DNA from: Thalassomonas actiniarum
Lineage (GTDB): Bacteria; Pseudomonadota; Gammaproteobacteria; Enterobacterales; Alteromonadaceae
DNA length: 64,000 nucleotides
NCBI RefSeq assembly: GCF_000948975.2
Contig: NZ_CP059735.1
Span: 2,418,001-2,482,000, forward strand
Direction of reading: 5' to 3'
Below the pieces are notes generated by a model. It searched no databases. It was given only the letters and a program-made list of their open reading frames with translations, and was not told where the DNA came from. Shown piece by piece: positions 15,615 through 24,515 of the stretch. The position numbers and the translations under genes are program-made. Numbering within the stretch: position 1 is the first letter of the stretch; every line of letters starts with the position of its first letter.

Positions 15615-16919
15615 CTATGCTGTAAAAAGGGTTATTTTGGTTAGAAAGTTATGTTCGTATTCACGCAACTTTTCTATCATGGACGCGTTAATTTCCTGGC
15701 CGGTGGTCAGCATGATGTTGCCGTTTTCCAGTACCAGATCTTCCGATAAAATATCGCCGGGTTTTAACTCGTCCAGGCCAATGCTGTATTGCATCTCAGA
15801 CTCTTCATTTTGCTGCCTTTGCGATAACAGGGTGAAAAAATGCTCCAGGATTTTTTTGTCGTAGTCGCTGCCGGCTAGCTCACTCATCCGGATTTTTGCG
15901 TTGGTCACAGAGAGTTTGTTGCAGTTGTGCTTGCCGGCGATCAGGAAATCAAAATCTTTGACGATGCGGATAATGCGCGCGCCGACAGGGATCTCTTCGC
16001 CGGATAAGTGCTCCGGACGGCCGGTGCCGTTGATGTTTTCGTTTTGATGGCGGATATTTTCGGTTAGCGGCGCCAGGCGTTTTATTTTCTCGACTATTGC
16101 TGCGCCGATCACAGGATGTGTCATAAAAGCATCGTTAAAGTGGGCGCCGGTAAGCTTAGTGCTTGCCAGGGCTTCATCGCTTAGGCCGATAATACCGATT
16201 TCATGCAGCAGGGCACATAAATATATTCGGCGGCACTGGGCTTCATCCAGGCCCATCCGGGCGGCGACAGCACGGCTTTGCAGCGCAATGCGTTTGTTGT
16301 GGCTGCCGGAAAAACCGGTACGGTACTCTATGGTCGCCGTCATCATGTCTATTACGTCATGCAGCAAGTCTTTTTGTGTGGTTAGACTTTGCTGTAATTT
16401 TTGCTTGCTCTCCTGTAGCGCCCGGGTGCGCTGAGCCACTTTAACTTCCAGTGACTGGTTTAAGTGTTGTAAGCTGTCGTTGGCCCGGGCGAGACTTTGG
16501 CTTAATGCCTGCTTTTCTTTTTTTAATAAATAATGCTCGGCGGCCTTGGCCAGGGTCAGTTTCAGCTTTTCATTTTCCCAGGGTTTGTTGATATAGCTAT
16601 AGACGCCGCCGTCGTTAATGGCGGCTATGGTCAAGTCCATATCGCTATACCCGGTGATCAACAAGCGTATGGCATCCGGTTGTATCTGACGGGACAAACA
16701 TAAAAACTCGGCGCCGTTGATGTTTTGCATCCTCATATCCGACATGATGATGTCAACGGCATTGTCTTCCAGGTAGCTGAGCGCTTCATGGGCATGGGTA
16801 AAGCAAATGAGCTGATAGTCTTTGCGCAATAAGCGTTGCAGTGAATTGAGAATATCCTGCTCATCGTCGAGTAATAACAAGGACAGCATTGGCTGTGAGG
16901 AAGAAACATCATTGCTCAT
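15615..16919 (-). CDS. response regulator with degenerate HD-GYP domain (HnoD-like)
   Basis: 434 residues. N-terminal receiver domain (about 12-130) with acidic pair D18-D19 and phospho-acceptor D61 (IIMSDMRM); coiled coil (about 135-190); HD-GYP domain (about 190-370). The catalytic signature is decayed: canonical HDIGK reads HEIGI, HHE.DGxGYP reads HQNENINGTGRP. Loss of metal ligands predicts no cyclic-di-GMP hydrolysis. In Shewanella the analogous HnoD is an inactive HD-GYP that acts as a phosphorylation-dependent inhibitor of the EAL protein HnoB; no HnoB is present here. First gene of the three-gene H-NOX operon. Confidence 0.88.
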   Translation of the reverse strand: MSNDVSSSQPMLSLLLLDDEQDILNSLQRLLRKDYQLICFTHAHEALSYLEDNAVDIIMSDMRMQNINGAEFLCLSRQIQPDAIRLLITGYSDMDLTIAAINDGGVYSYINKPWENEKLKLTLAKAAEHYLLKKEKQALSQSLARANDSLQHLNQSLEVKVAQRTRALQESKQKLQQSLTTQKDLLHDVIDMMTATIEYRTGFSGSHNKRIALQSRAVAARMGLDEAQCRRIYLCALLHEIGIIGLSDEALASTKLTGAHFNDAFMTHPVIGAAIVEKIKRLAPLTENIRHQNENINGTGRPEHLSGEEIPVGARIIRIVKDFDFLIAGKHNCNKLSVTNAKIRMSELAGSDYDKKILEHFFTLLSQRQQNEESEMQYSIGLDELKPGDILSEDLVLENGNIMLTTGQEINASMIEKLREYEHNFLTKITLFTA

Positions 16920-17020
16920 AACACCACCTGTTCATTATCATGTTAAATATCAATCGGATAGCGCTATTGCCAGCCGCTGTTTTTGCTTTGAAAATGTTTG
17001 TACTGTGAAAATATTGCTTA

Positions 17021-17041
17021 TGTGACATATGTGACATATGT
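17021..17041. promoter_or_regulatory. tandem 9-bp repeats between divergent signalling genes
   Basis: ATGTGACAT is repeated head to tail (17021-17029, 17030-17038) followed by ATG, midway between the HD-GYP gene (minus) and the HTH-REC gene (plus). Each junction reads as the near-palindrome ACATATGT. A likely regulator-binding site; the divergent HTH-REC protein is a candidate binder. Confidence 0.5.
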
Positions 17042-17091
17042 TTAAAGTATAGATTAAAAGACATGTAATCACAGAAAACAGGTAAAAAAAA

Positions 17092-17664
17092 ATGAATGAG
17101 TCATTTTCCACCGGGCAGATTGCAAAATATTGTGGGGTGCATTTACGAACTGTGATCCGTTGGATTGAGCAAGGTTATTTAAAGGGCTATAAATTACCGG
17201 GAAGGGGCAATAACCGGGTATTAAAAGCAGAATTTCTGGCTTTTTTAACGCGCAACCAGATGCCGGTGCCAGCAGAATTGATTTCCCGGGAAAAGCGGGT
17301 GTTGGTGGTTGAAGACGATGAAGAGATGGCCAATGCCATTACCCGGGTGATGCGCCGCGATGGCTGGCATGTTCTCCATGCCAGGGATGGATTTCAGGCT
17401 GGGCTGGCGCTTGGAGATGCTTCGATTAACTTAATTACGCTGGATTTGATGATGCCGGGGATGGATGGCTTCTCGGTATTGGAGGTGCTGGCGAGTAAAC
17501 CCGAGCTTAGCAAAATTCCGGTTTTGGTGCTTTCCGGCTGTGGCGATGAACAACTGCAAAAAGCCAAAACCATGGGGGCTGATGCGATATTAGCCAAGCC
17601 TTTTGATAATCAAAGGTTGCTGGCAGTAGCCAACCGCTTAGCGGATGTTGCAGGTAACGATTAA
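17092..17664 (+). CDS. response regulator with N-terminal excisionase/MerR-like HTH
   Basis: 190 residues. Unusual order: a helix-turn-helix of the MerR/excisionase type (about 6-56; STGQIAKYCGVHLRTVIRWIEQGYLKGYKLPGRGNNR), then a receiver domain (about 67-185) with acidic pair E74-D75-D76, phospho-acceptor D118 (TLDLMMPGMDGF), a LSG switch and the conserved Lys in AKPF. It is divergent from the H-NOX operon and is a plausible second output of its kinase or a regulator of the operon; both are inference. Spacing from the AGG site to ATG is about 10 nt. Confidence 0.85.
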   Translation: MNESFSTGQIAKYCGVHLRTVIRWIEQGYLKGYKLPGRGNNRVLKAEFLAFLTRNQMPVPAELISREKRVLVVEDDEEMANAITRVMRRDGWHVLHARDGFQAGLALGDASINLITLDLMMPGMDGFSVLEVLASKPELSKIPVLVLSGCGDEQLQKAKTMGADAILAKPFDNQRLLAVANRLADVAGND

Positions 17665-17811
17665 TCTTTTTCTGTTTTCACGTTAAGCGCCTGCCTTTTT
17701 GGCACCCGTGCTATTCCAGGCCGCCTTTAATGGCGTGGCCTGACCTTATCCCGTTCTTTACCAGGTTTTTTCCAGATGATGAGGCCGGCAGAGAAAAATA
17801 TTTTCCCCACA

Positions 17812-17840
17812 TAAAAAAACGCTCTGCCATTGGCAGAGCG
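17812..17840 (-). terminator. intrinsic terminator reading on the minus strand
   Basis: CGCTCTGCCA (17820-17829) / TGGCAGAGCG (17831-17840) with seven A residues at 17812-17819 on the plus strand, that is a T-run on the minus strand. No minus-strand gene lies to its right before 18172, so it has no obvious client unless a short RNA is made from 17850-18170. It could alternatively act bidirectionally for the HTH-REC gene. Confidence 0.55.
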
Positions 17841-17879
17841 GGTATCGATATGTCCATTTCGATAAGTAGCGTCCAAATG

Positions 17880-17949
17880 GCAGTGACTTAAGGGTGCACT
17901 AAAAATATTAAAAAAGGACCTATTTAATATTTTTACCTTAAGTCACTGC
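17880..17949. repeat. 70-bp long perfect-arm hairpin
   Basis: Outer arms GCAGTGACTTAAGG (17880-17893) / CCTTAAGTCACTGC (17936-17949) and inner arms AAAAATATTAAA (17901-17912) / TTTAATATTTTT (17923-17934) are all perfect complements, with one 7-versus-1 nt bulge and a 10-nt loop. Too long for a usual terminator; it may be a small MITE-like element or part of an untranslated RNA. The remainder of 17665-18171 shows no gene. Confidence 0.65.
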
Positions 17950-18171
17950 AATCCAGGGATAGAAACAATGAAGTAAAATTTCAAAGCAGGGGCAGGATAA
18001 GCTAACAGTGTGAAGAAAATATGACATGCTGAAATATTTTTCTCAGATCCGCTTTTACCCCTTGTTGTCGTCCTGATAAATGTGTAATTTGCTTTGTTAT
18101 CTGCAGGATAAAATATCTCTATAGCGCACTTGTTCAGGTTTGAACTGGTGTTCCCCGGGTACAGGAAAAGC

Positions 18172-20007
18172 ATGACAGCGAAAAAACTCCAACATTTTTA
18201 CATTGCCGAAGAGCAGTCTATTTATCTGTTAAGCCACAAGGATGCGGAAAAATTAAAACAATGGGTTGAGCTGTGTCAGCAGCAACTCAAACAGCTGGGT
18301 TATGCGAATATTTCTTTGCTGGGTAAGGGGGCCTATGGTTTTGTCTTTAACGGCGAAAACAGTGAAGGCAAGCCGTTTGTGTTTAAATTTTCCCGGGTAA
18401 CCTTACCCCAGCATGTCCAGGATCGCCTGGCAGATGAAGCCGATATCCAGGGGGAGTTAGATCATCCGAGAATCCCCCGGGTGATCGACTTTCATAAAAT
18501 CAAACGGCAATCGATTCTGCAGATGACCCGGGCGCCGGGACTGGATCTGGAGCGCTTGTCCCATAAGCTGGGGCCGCTCAGTCCCGAGCTGGTGGTCAAT
18601 ATTGCCATTCAGCTGGCAGAGATTTTACTGTATCTGCGCACCAGCAAAAGTCATGACGGCGGCAGACCTTATGTGCACGGGGATATCAAACCTTCAAACG
18701 TGGTCTATGACGAAAGCGACGGCAAGGTCTACCTGGTGGACTGGGGCTCGTCGGTCACCGCCCAGATGGATATTTTCGGGCAAAGCACCGCCAATAATGT
18801 TATGGATCTGATGAGCAGCGATCTGCAAAACTCCAATGCCCGTCTGGGCGATGTCTATTTTATCGGGCCGGAGCAGCTTGAAGGGGGCTTGTCTTCGCCG
18901 CGTTTTGACGAGCAGGGGCTGGCCGCGACCTTATATGCGCTGGCCTCAGGTCAGTCGTGCCGTTATGGCAGCAAGGTGATTCCCGCCAGCTCCCTCGGTT
19001 TGCCCAAGGCACTGGCCAAGGTGATTGACGGCATGCTCAGCGATTGCGCCAAAATGCGCTGTCAGGCGGGGGATTATTTTTTTTCACACCTTCATTATTT
19101 TAAACAGCTGGTGCTGGCGGATGAGGCGACGGTTTACAGCGAAGAGCCGCTGGTGCCGGTTTGGGTCAAGCATACCGACGAAGACATAGATACTGTGGTT
19201 TATGGCTCGCGTAAGTCGTTTTTACGGGCGTCATCGGAAGAAGAAGGGTTAAGCGATGTTGATGATGTCCAGCTGGAAAAATACTATAAAAACTTCCTGA
19301 TGGGCATGGGGGATACTGAAAAAGCCTTTATTGCCGCGGTAAGCCGCTTAGGTAACTTCCCCGTGGTCGGGGGGCTGGCGATCCGCTGGGAAAAAGACGG
19401 CGTTTATATCGACTCCAACCTGACCCTGTTCGATCAGGCCCTTAAAGCCTCTTTTCAAAGCGCGGTGAATAACATGGTGCACTTAGCCCAGGGGATTTTC
19501 CATATCGGTATGTTTAAAAGTTGCCTGTTTAATGCCCGTTATACCTTGCATGTCGAGCGCGAGCATGAAACCGATATGTTTATTGCCTCCGAGCAGCAAA
19601 AAATTCCCTTCGATGTCAGCCCGGTACCGGAAATGGATGATGTCACCCGTTTGCATTCCTATTTTGAAGACGGTAAAGACCCCGATGAATATCTGCACCT
19701 GCCGGATGATATTATGGCGGTGCTGGCGCGGTTGAACCTGATTCACCACACCGGCTGTATTATTTTTGAGGTGCTGCCTACCCATCTTAAAATCCATAGC
19801 TACCTGATGCTGCTGAATCACGATAAGGTCGAGGAATTTACCCAATGTCTGGCGGAATTACTGCAGTTATTACCCACCATCACCGGCATAGGGATCTCGG
19901 GCTTTATGAAACTGCCCTATAAAGATACCCGCTTTTTTGAACACATTAATGTCTTACCGGATAAGTTTTATCCGAAAAATCCTAAATTGGCAGTGGCTAA
20001 AAGTTAA
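18172..20007 (+). CDS. serine/threonine protein kinase with unknown C-terminal domain
   Basis: 611 residues from ATG 18172 (AGGA 5 nt upstream). Protein-kinase domain about 45-310: glycine loop GKGAYG (51-56), ATP-binding Lys72 (VFKF), catalytic loop HGDIKPSN with D171, and DWG (190-192) in place of DFG. The remaining 300 residues have no recognised domain; they contain alternating beta and helical segments and no membrane helix. It is probably active since all catalytic residues are present. No phosphatase or FHA gene is adjacent, so substrate and circuit are unknown. The C-terminal half may be a ligand-binding or target-recruiting module (inference). Confidence 0.83.
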   Translation: MTAKKLQHFYIAEEQSIYLLSHKDAEKLKQWVELCQQQLKQLGYANISLLGKGAYGFVFNGENSEGKPFVFKFSRVTLPQHVQDRLADEADIQGELDHPRIPRVIDFHKIKRQSILQMTRAPGLDLERLSHKLGPLSPELVVNIAIQLAEILLYLRTSKSHDGGRPYVHGDIKPSNVVYDESDGKVYLVDWGSSVTAQMDIFGQSTANNVMDLMSSDLQNSNARLGDVYFIGPEQLEGGLSSPRFDEQGLAATLYALASGQSCRYGSKVIPASSLGLPKALAKVIDGMLSDCAKMRCQAGDYFFSHLHYFKQLVLADEATVYSEEPLVPVWVKHTDEDIDTVVYGSRKSFLRASSEEEGLSDVDDVQLEKYYKNFLMGMGDTEKAFIAAVSRLGNFPVVGGLAIRWEKDGVYIDSNLTLFDQALKASFQSAVNNMVHLAQGIFHIGMFKSCLFNARYTLHVEREHETDMFIASEQQKIPFDVSPVPEMDDVTRLHSYFEDGKDPDEYLHLPDDIMAVLARLNLIHHTGCIIFEVLPTHLKIHSYLMLLNHDKVEEFTQCLAELLQLLPTITGIGISGFMKLPYKDTRFFEHINVLPDKFYPKNPKLAVAKS

Positions 20008-20065
20008 CCGCCGTTATATGGTAAACAGACCCTAAGGTTGAACCATTTATTAACGGGAACAAGAC

Positions 20066-20446
20066 ATGAACGATAAACAAACCGGTGAACTGGCCTGGAT
20101 AGACTTAACCGTGGGCAATGCCATTGAAGTAAAAGACTTTTATCAGCAGGTGATAGGGTGGCAGGCAGAAGCGGTAGACATGGGAGAATATAACGATTAT
20201 TCCATGAACCATGCCGAAACCAATGAGCCGGTGACAGGCATCTGCCATGCCCGCGGGGTAAATGCGGATTTACCGGCCAGCTGGTTACCTTATTTCCTGG
20301 TGGCAGACATAGAGCTGGCGGCAAAGCAGGTAGTGGCGCAGGGGGGCGAGTTGCTGACGGAAATCAAGTCTATGGGCGGGGAAGATCGCTATGTGGTGAT
20401 CAAAGATCCGGCCGGGGCTGCCTGTGCCCTTTACTATAAAAAATAG
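20066..20446 (+). CDS. VOC-superfamily (glyoxalase/bleomycin-resistance-like) protein
   Basis: 126 residues forming two beta-alpha-beta-beta-beta units of the vicinal oxygen chelate fold: first LAWIDLTVGNAIEVKDFYQQVIGW, second WLPYFLVADIELAAKQVVAQGGEL ending in VIKDPAGAACALYY. The usual metal-binding His and Glu positions are not all evident, so a specific reaction cannot be assigned. Members are small cytoplasmic enzymes or binding proteins. Shine-Dalgarno is modest. Follows the kinase gene by 58 nt on the same strand. Confidence 0.85.
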   Translation: MNDKQTGELAWIDLTVGNAIEVKDFYQQVIGWQAEAVDMGEYNDYSMNHAETNEPVTGICHARGVNADLPASWLPYFLVADIELAAKQVVAQGGELLTEIKSMGGEDRYVVIKDPAGAACALYYKK

Positions 20447-20595
20447 CATAAAAATAGCGGATAAAATAGCACAGTAAAGCGTGCCAGCAATGCATAAAAA
20501 CAGGATATAACAATGCGTTACAATTTTTCCATTGTTGTCTTGCACTAACTTGTGTTTAATTTATGCACTTTCATCGGCAGGAAAAAATAATAACA

Positions 20596-22698
20596 ATGGC
20601 AAGCAATAATAAAACAACACTGGTCACTTCGCTCAAAGGTCTGGCCCTGGCGGTGATGACCTTAACTGCGACCTCCGCCATGGCGGAGCACCAGGGGGCA
20701 GCTGACAAGGCGCAGATGCTCGATTATAAGGATATTTTTGAACTTGAATATGCCGCCTCGCCAAGGCTCAGCCCGGATGGTCAAACCCTGATCTATGAGC
20801 GCAGATCAATGGATATCATGTCCGACGGTACCCGCACTAATTTGTGGCAGGTAGACATTAACGGCAATAACCACAAGCCGCTACTCTCGGGTAAGGCAAG
20901 TTACCGTATGGCGAGGTTTTCTCCCGACGGTAAACGCCTGGCCTATATTTCTTCGGTAGAAGGTAAAAGCCAGTTATATGTGCGTTGGCTTGACAGCGGA
21001 CAAACGGCGCGCATCACCAACTTATTGCAATCCCCGGGCGATATTTCCTGGTCGCCGGACGGCCAGTGGCTGGCATTTTCCATGTTTAAAAAAGGCAAGG
21101 GCACGACGTTATTTAAAGACATGCCGGAAAAGCCTAAAGGAGCCAAATGGGCGGGCAAGGCCAAGTATATCGACAGCACCATCTATCGTAATGACGGTGC
21201 AGGTTATGGCAAGCCCGGCTACAGCCATTTATATGTAGTGCCGGCAAACGGCGGCACCCCCAGGGAAATTACCGGGGGCAATTATCACCATAACGGTACT
21301 ATCAGCTGGTCGGCAGACAGCGAGCAGCTGATTTTCTCTGCCAACCGTCACGACGACTGGGAATACCGTCCGCTGGAGTCGGATATTTACCAGGTGTCGG
21401 TAAAAGACGGCAGCATCAAGGCGCTCACCAGCCGCTCGGGTCCGGATAGCCAACCGGTGATCAGTCCCAAAGGCGATAAAATCGCGTATTTGAGCTTTGA
21501 AGACACGAAAATGTCCAGTCAGAATTTAGACCTGTACGTAATGGACAAAGACGGCAGCAATGCGGTTAACCTGACGGAAACACTCGACCGTAATATCCAG
21601 GATCTTCAGTGGTCAACGGACGGTAAAGGTATTTATTTCTCTTATGACGACCATGGCCTGCGCCGGGTCAGTTATGTCAATATGTCCGGTAAGCGGCGCG
21701 AGCTGGATATTGAACTCGGCGGTTTATTCCTTGGCCGCCCTTATACCTCGGGTAACTTCCGCGCCGGGAAAAACGGCGCTTTAGTCTATACCAAAGGGGA
21801 TGCCAGCCGGCCGTCTGATCTGGTGTTTAGAAAACGCCAGGGCCATGAAACGGTATTAACCCGCTTAAATGAAGATTTGTTGGGGCATAAATCCCTGGCC
21901 GAGGTGAAAGCCTTGACGGTAAAATCTTCTGTTGACGGCCGTGATATCGAGTCTTGGATCGCTTTGCCGCCGGGCTTTGATGCCAAGAAAAAATACCCGC
22001 TGATACTGGAAATCCACGGCGGTCCCCATGCCGCCTATGGCCCTAACTTTGCCGCCGAGTTGCAACTGATGGCCGCCAAAGGTTATGTCGTGGTATGGGC
22101 CAACCCCAGGGGCAGTACATCCTATGGTAAGGACTTTGCCAATTTGATCCATCACGACTATCCCTCCAAGGATTATAACGATTTAATGGATGTGGTTGAC
22201 GGCGTGATTGGCCAGGGCTATATCGATGAACAGGAGCTGTTTGTTACCGGCGGCTCCGGCGGTGGGGTCCTGACTTCCTGGATTGTCGGTAAAACCGATC
22301 GCTTCCGCGCCGCCGTGGTGGTAAAACCTGTGATCAACTGGCTCAGCTTTAGCCTGACCGCAGATTATTACCCCTATTTCAGCCAGTACTGGATGCCGGG
22401 CAAACCCTGGGAGCAGGTGGAGCATTTATGGAAGCATTCGCCGTTATCCCTGGTGGGCAATGTCAAAACCCCGACCATGCTGATGACGGGAGAGCAGGAC
22501 TACCGCACCCCCATGAGTGAAACCGAGCAATACTATCAGGCATTAAAATTACAAAAAGTCGATACCGCCATGGTGCGTATTCCCAAAGCCAGCCATGGCA
22601 TTTATGCCCGGCCCAGTAATTTTATCCAGAAAGTCGGTCATATTCTTGCCTGGTTTGAAAAGTACCGTGATGCCGATAGCAAGCCAGGTCAGGAATAA
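20596..22698 (+). CDS. secreted S9 family prolyl-oligopeptidase-type peptidase
   Basis: 700 residues from ATG 20596, preferred because the signal peptide (TSLKGLALAVMTLTATSAMA) then begins normally; an in-frame ATG at 20563 would add 11 residues. N-terminal beta-propeller with WD40/TolB-like repeats (SPDGQ, SPDGK motifs; about 50-440) and C-terminal alpha/beta-hydrolase (about 450-700) with Ser554 (GGSGGG), Asp635 (GEQDYRTP) and His667 (ASHGIY). It probably degrades peptides in the periplasm or outside the cell. The GGSGGG nucleophile elbow is typical of the acylaminoacyl-peptidase/DPP group. Confidence 0.92.
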   Translation: MASNNKTTLVTSLKGLALAVMTLTATSAMAEHQGAADKAQMLDYKDIFELEYAASPRLSPDGQTLIYERRSMDIMSDGTRTNLWQVDINGNNHKPLLSGKASYRMARFSPDGKRLAYISSVEGKSQLYVRWLDSGQTARITNLLQSPGDISWSPDGQWLAFSMFKKGKGTTLFKDMPEKPKGAKWAGKAKYIDSTIYRNDGAGYGKPGYSHLYVVPANGGTPREITGGNYHHNGTISWSADSEQLIFSANRHDDWEYRPLESDIYQVSVKDGSIKALTSRSGPDSQPVISPKGDKIAYLSFEDTKMSSQNLDLYVMDKDGSNAVNLTETLDRNIQDLQWSTDGKGIYFSYDDHGLRRVSYVNMSGKRRELDIELGGLFLGRPYTSGNFRAGKNGALVYTKGDASRPSDLVFRKRQGHETVLTRLNEDLLGHKSLAEVKALTVKSSVDGRDIESWIALPPGFDAKKKYPLILEIHGGPHAAYGPNFAAELQLMAAKGYVVVWANPRGSTSYGKDFANLIHHDYPSKDYNDLMDVVDGVIGQGYIDEQELFVTGGSGGGVLTSWIVGKTDRFRAAVVVKPVINWLSFSLTADYYPYFSQYWMPGKPWEQVEHLWKHSPLSLVGNVKTPTMLMTGEQDYRTPMSETEQYYQALKLQKVDTAMVRIPKASHGIYARPSNFIQKVGHILAWFEKYRDADSKPGQE

Positions 22699-22752
22699 GG
22701 GTAAACAAGTGACAGGTTAGCAAGCCAATTGCAGCCTGCTAAAATGTCTGAG

Positions 22753-22787
22753 AAAATGCCGGTAAGCTGTGCTTGCCGGCATTTTTT
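22753..22787 (+). terminator. intrinsic terminator after the S9 peptidase gene
   Basis: AATGCCGGTAAGC / GCTTGCCGGCATT stem with one G-T pair and a 3-nt loop, then TTTTTTA. A-run before it may allow two-way use. Confidence 0.88.
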
Positions 22788-22859
22788 ATAGGCCGGAATT
22801 AGGGTGAACTTTACCGGGAAGAGGTCCGGTAAGCATTAAAAGCAAAAGAAGGAAAAGTC

Positions 22860-23402
22860 ATGTCAACCGATAACCAAGCCATGAACATAGCCCTGCTGGG
22901 AGAAGATGTATTACGCCAAACGGCACAAGCCGTAGAGGATTTTTCAGATGCGGGATTGGCCGCTTTTATCGCAAAATTAAAGCAAGCCATGCTGGCGGCC
23001 GGTGGTATCGGCATTGCCGCCCCCCAGGTGTTTGACCCAAGAGCGGTTATGATCATTGCCTCAAAAGCGAATGAGCGCTATCCGGATGCGCCGGATATGT
23101 TGCCTGTGGTGATGATCAATCCGACAATTATCTCCTGTTCGCCCGAAATGGAAAAAGGTTGGGAAGGTTGTCTCAGCGTGCCGAAATTAAGGGGGCTGGT
23201 GCCCAGACACAGGCAAGTGACTTTTAGTTATCAGGATGAACAAGGGACAGAGCATTGCCTTACCTGGCAGGGATTTTTAGCACGCATTTTTCAACACGAA
23301 TATGATCATCTCACGGGAAAAGTCTGGCTCGACCGGGTAGAGTCAATGGCAGATGTGATTGCCGAAGAGGTGTATTTTTCCCGGTTACAGGCAAACAGGT
23401 GA
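22860..23402 (+). CDS. def: peptide deformylase (second copy type)
   Basis: 180 residues with all three family motifs: GIGIAAPQ (49-56), EGCLSVP (102-108, metal-binding C104) and QHEYDH (145-150, metal-binding H146 and H150, catalytic E147). It removes the formyl group from N-terminal methionine. Not next to fmt, where the housekeeping def gene normally lies, so it is likely an additional paralogue; the sequence insertion around SKANERYPDAPDMLP is typical of such. Good ribosome site (AAGGAAAAG). Confidence 0.93.
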   Translation: MSTDNQAMNIALLGEDVLRQTAQAVEDFSDAGLAAFIAKLKQAMLAAGGIGIAAPQVFDPRAVMIIASKANERYPDAPDMLPVVMINPTIISCSPEMEKGWEGCLSVPKLRGLVPRHRQVTFSYQDEQGTEHCLTWQGFLARIFQHEYDHLTGKVWLDRVESMADVIAEEVYFSRLQANR

Positions 23403-23531
23403 TCACTTATCTTATCTTTGCAGGGGGCCCTTTATGGCCTTGAGTGAAGCAGCCAGGTGTTGACCTGCTAAAATGGTAGTAAAGCTACTCCCATGTTTTA
23501 GCTGTTTTACATGACTTTTTCCCGAGGCATT

Positions 23532-24407
23532 ATGACCCGCAATAATCAGCGTATATTTGCCATTTTGATATTGTTGATTTTATTGTTTGTCATCTCCTGC
23601 CAGGTTTATTCTGCAACTTCGCAGCCGGCACCGCAGGCCCCGGAGCATCCTGAACTTCTGGTATTGTCCCACCCGTTTCCCCCCTGGCAGTTTTATAACG
23701 AACAAACCGGACAGGTGGACGGCATTAATGTCGATATTGTTAAATATATTTTTGCCAAGATGAAAATACCGGTCAAATTTGTCGAACAGCCCTGGTCCAG
23801 TGCCTGGAATACCATTAAAAAAGGGCAGGCGGAAGCCATTATGTCGGCTTCACGCAAAACCCCGAGAAAACCCTTTTTGTGGTATCCCCGGGAAGATCTT
23901 TGGGTCAGCGAATATGTGTTTTTTGTTAAAAAATCTAAAAAGCGGCCGCTGCTGGGTAGCTACGCCGAGATGAAAAAGCTTGAGGCAAAAATTGGTATCG
24001 TCAACGGCTATTCCTACCATAAAAGTTTCTGGTCCGCTTTTCCCTATCAAAACGGGGCTGCCAGTTATATACCCGATAACCGGGATTATCATCAACAGCT
24101 ATATGGTGTCCGGACACCTGAATTGCTGTTTAAAATGATCGAATTTGAGCGCATGGATGTGGTACTCAATGACAAATCCATAGGCCTGTACCTGATCAAT
24201 ACCCTCGGCTTGCAGGACAGCATAAGCTACTATGATAATGTTTTGTTTTTTAAAGGTTATCCTATGCCGTTTGCCAAGATGTCGAATTACCCGGGGTTAA
24301 AGGGGATTGCCGAACGTTTCGAGCAGCTACTGCTTGAGAGCAAACGCGATGGCAGTTATCAAAAGCTGGTGGATAACTGGCTACTGCGCAATGGCTTGAT
24401 GTTATAA
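23532..24407 (+). CDS. periplasmic solute-binding protein, family 3 (stand-alone)
   Basis: 291 residues from ATG 23532 (GAGG 4 nt upstream; ATG 23511 has no site). Signal sequence about 5-28, with a Cys in FVISCQVYSA that could be a lipobox but is not a standard one. The SBP_bac_3 bilobed fold is seen in LVLSHPFPPWQFYNE, VDGINVDIVKYIFAKMKI, WSSAWNTIKKGQAEAIM and the closing GSYQKLVDNWL. No permease or ATPase is adjacent; many Alteromonadales carry numerous such orphan proteins of unknown ligand. A second one lies at 31613. Confidence 0.82.
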   Translation: MTRNNQRIFAILILLILLFVISCQVYSATSQPAPQAPEHPELLVLSHPFPPWQFYNEQTGQVDGINVDIVKYIFAKMKIPVKFVEQPWSSAWNTIKKGQAEAIMSASRKTPRKPFLWYPREDLWVSEYVFFVKKSKKRPLLGSYAEMKKLEAKIGIVNGYSYHKSFWSAFPYQNGAASYIPDNRDYHQQLYGVRTPELLFKMIEFERMDVVLNDKSIGLYLINTLGLQDSISYYDNVLFFKGYPMPFAKMSNYPGLKGIAERFEQLLLESKRDGSYQKLVDNWLLRNGLML

Positions 24408-24449
24408 CCGCCTTGTTTTTAGCGTTGGCGAATTAGGTGAAAGGCAAAA

Positions 24450-24480
24450 AATACCCGGCTTTAAGCCGGGTATTGTTGTT
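24450..24480. terminator. bidirectional intrinsic terminator
   Basis: AATACCCGGCTT (24450-24461) / AAGCCGGGTATT (24463-24474), preceded by an A-run and followed by TTGTTGTT. It lies between two convergent genes and should serve both. Confidence 0.88.
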
Positions 24481-24515
24481 AAACATTAGCTATCAGGTCC
24501 GGGCTAAGAAAGTGT

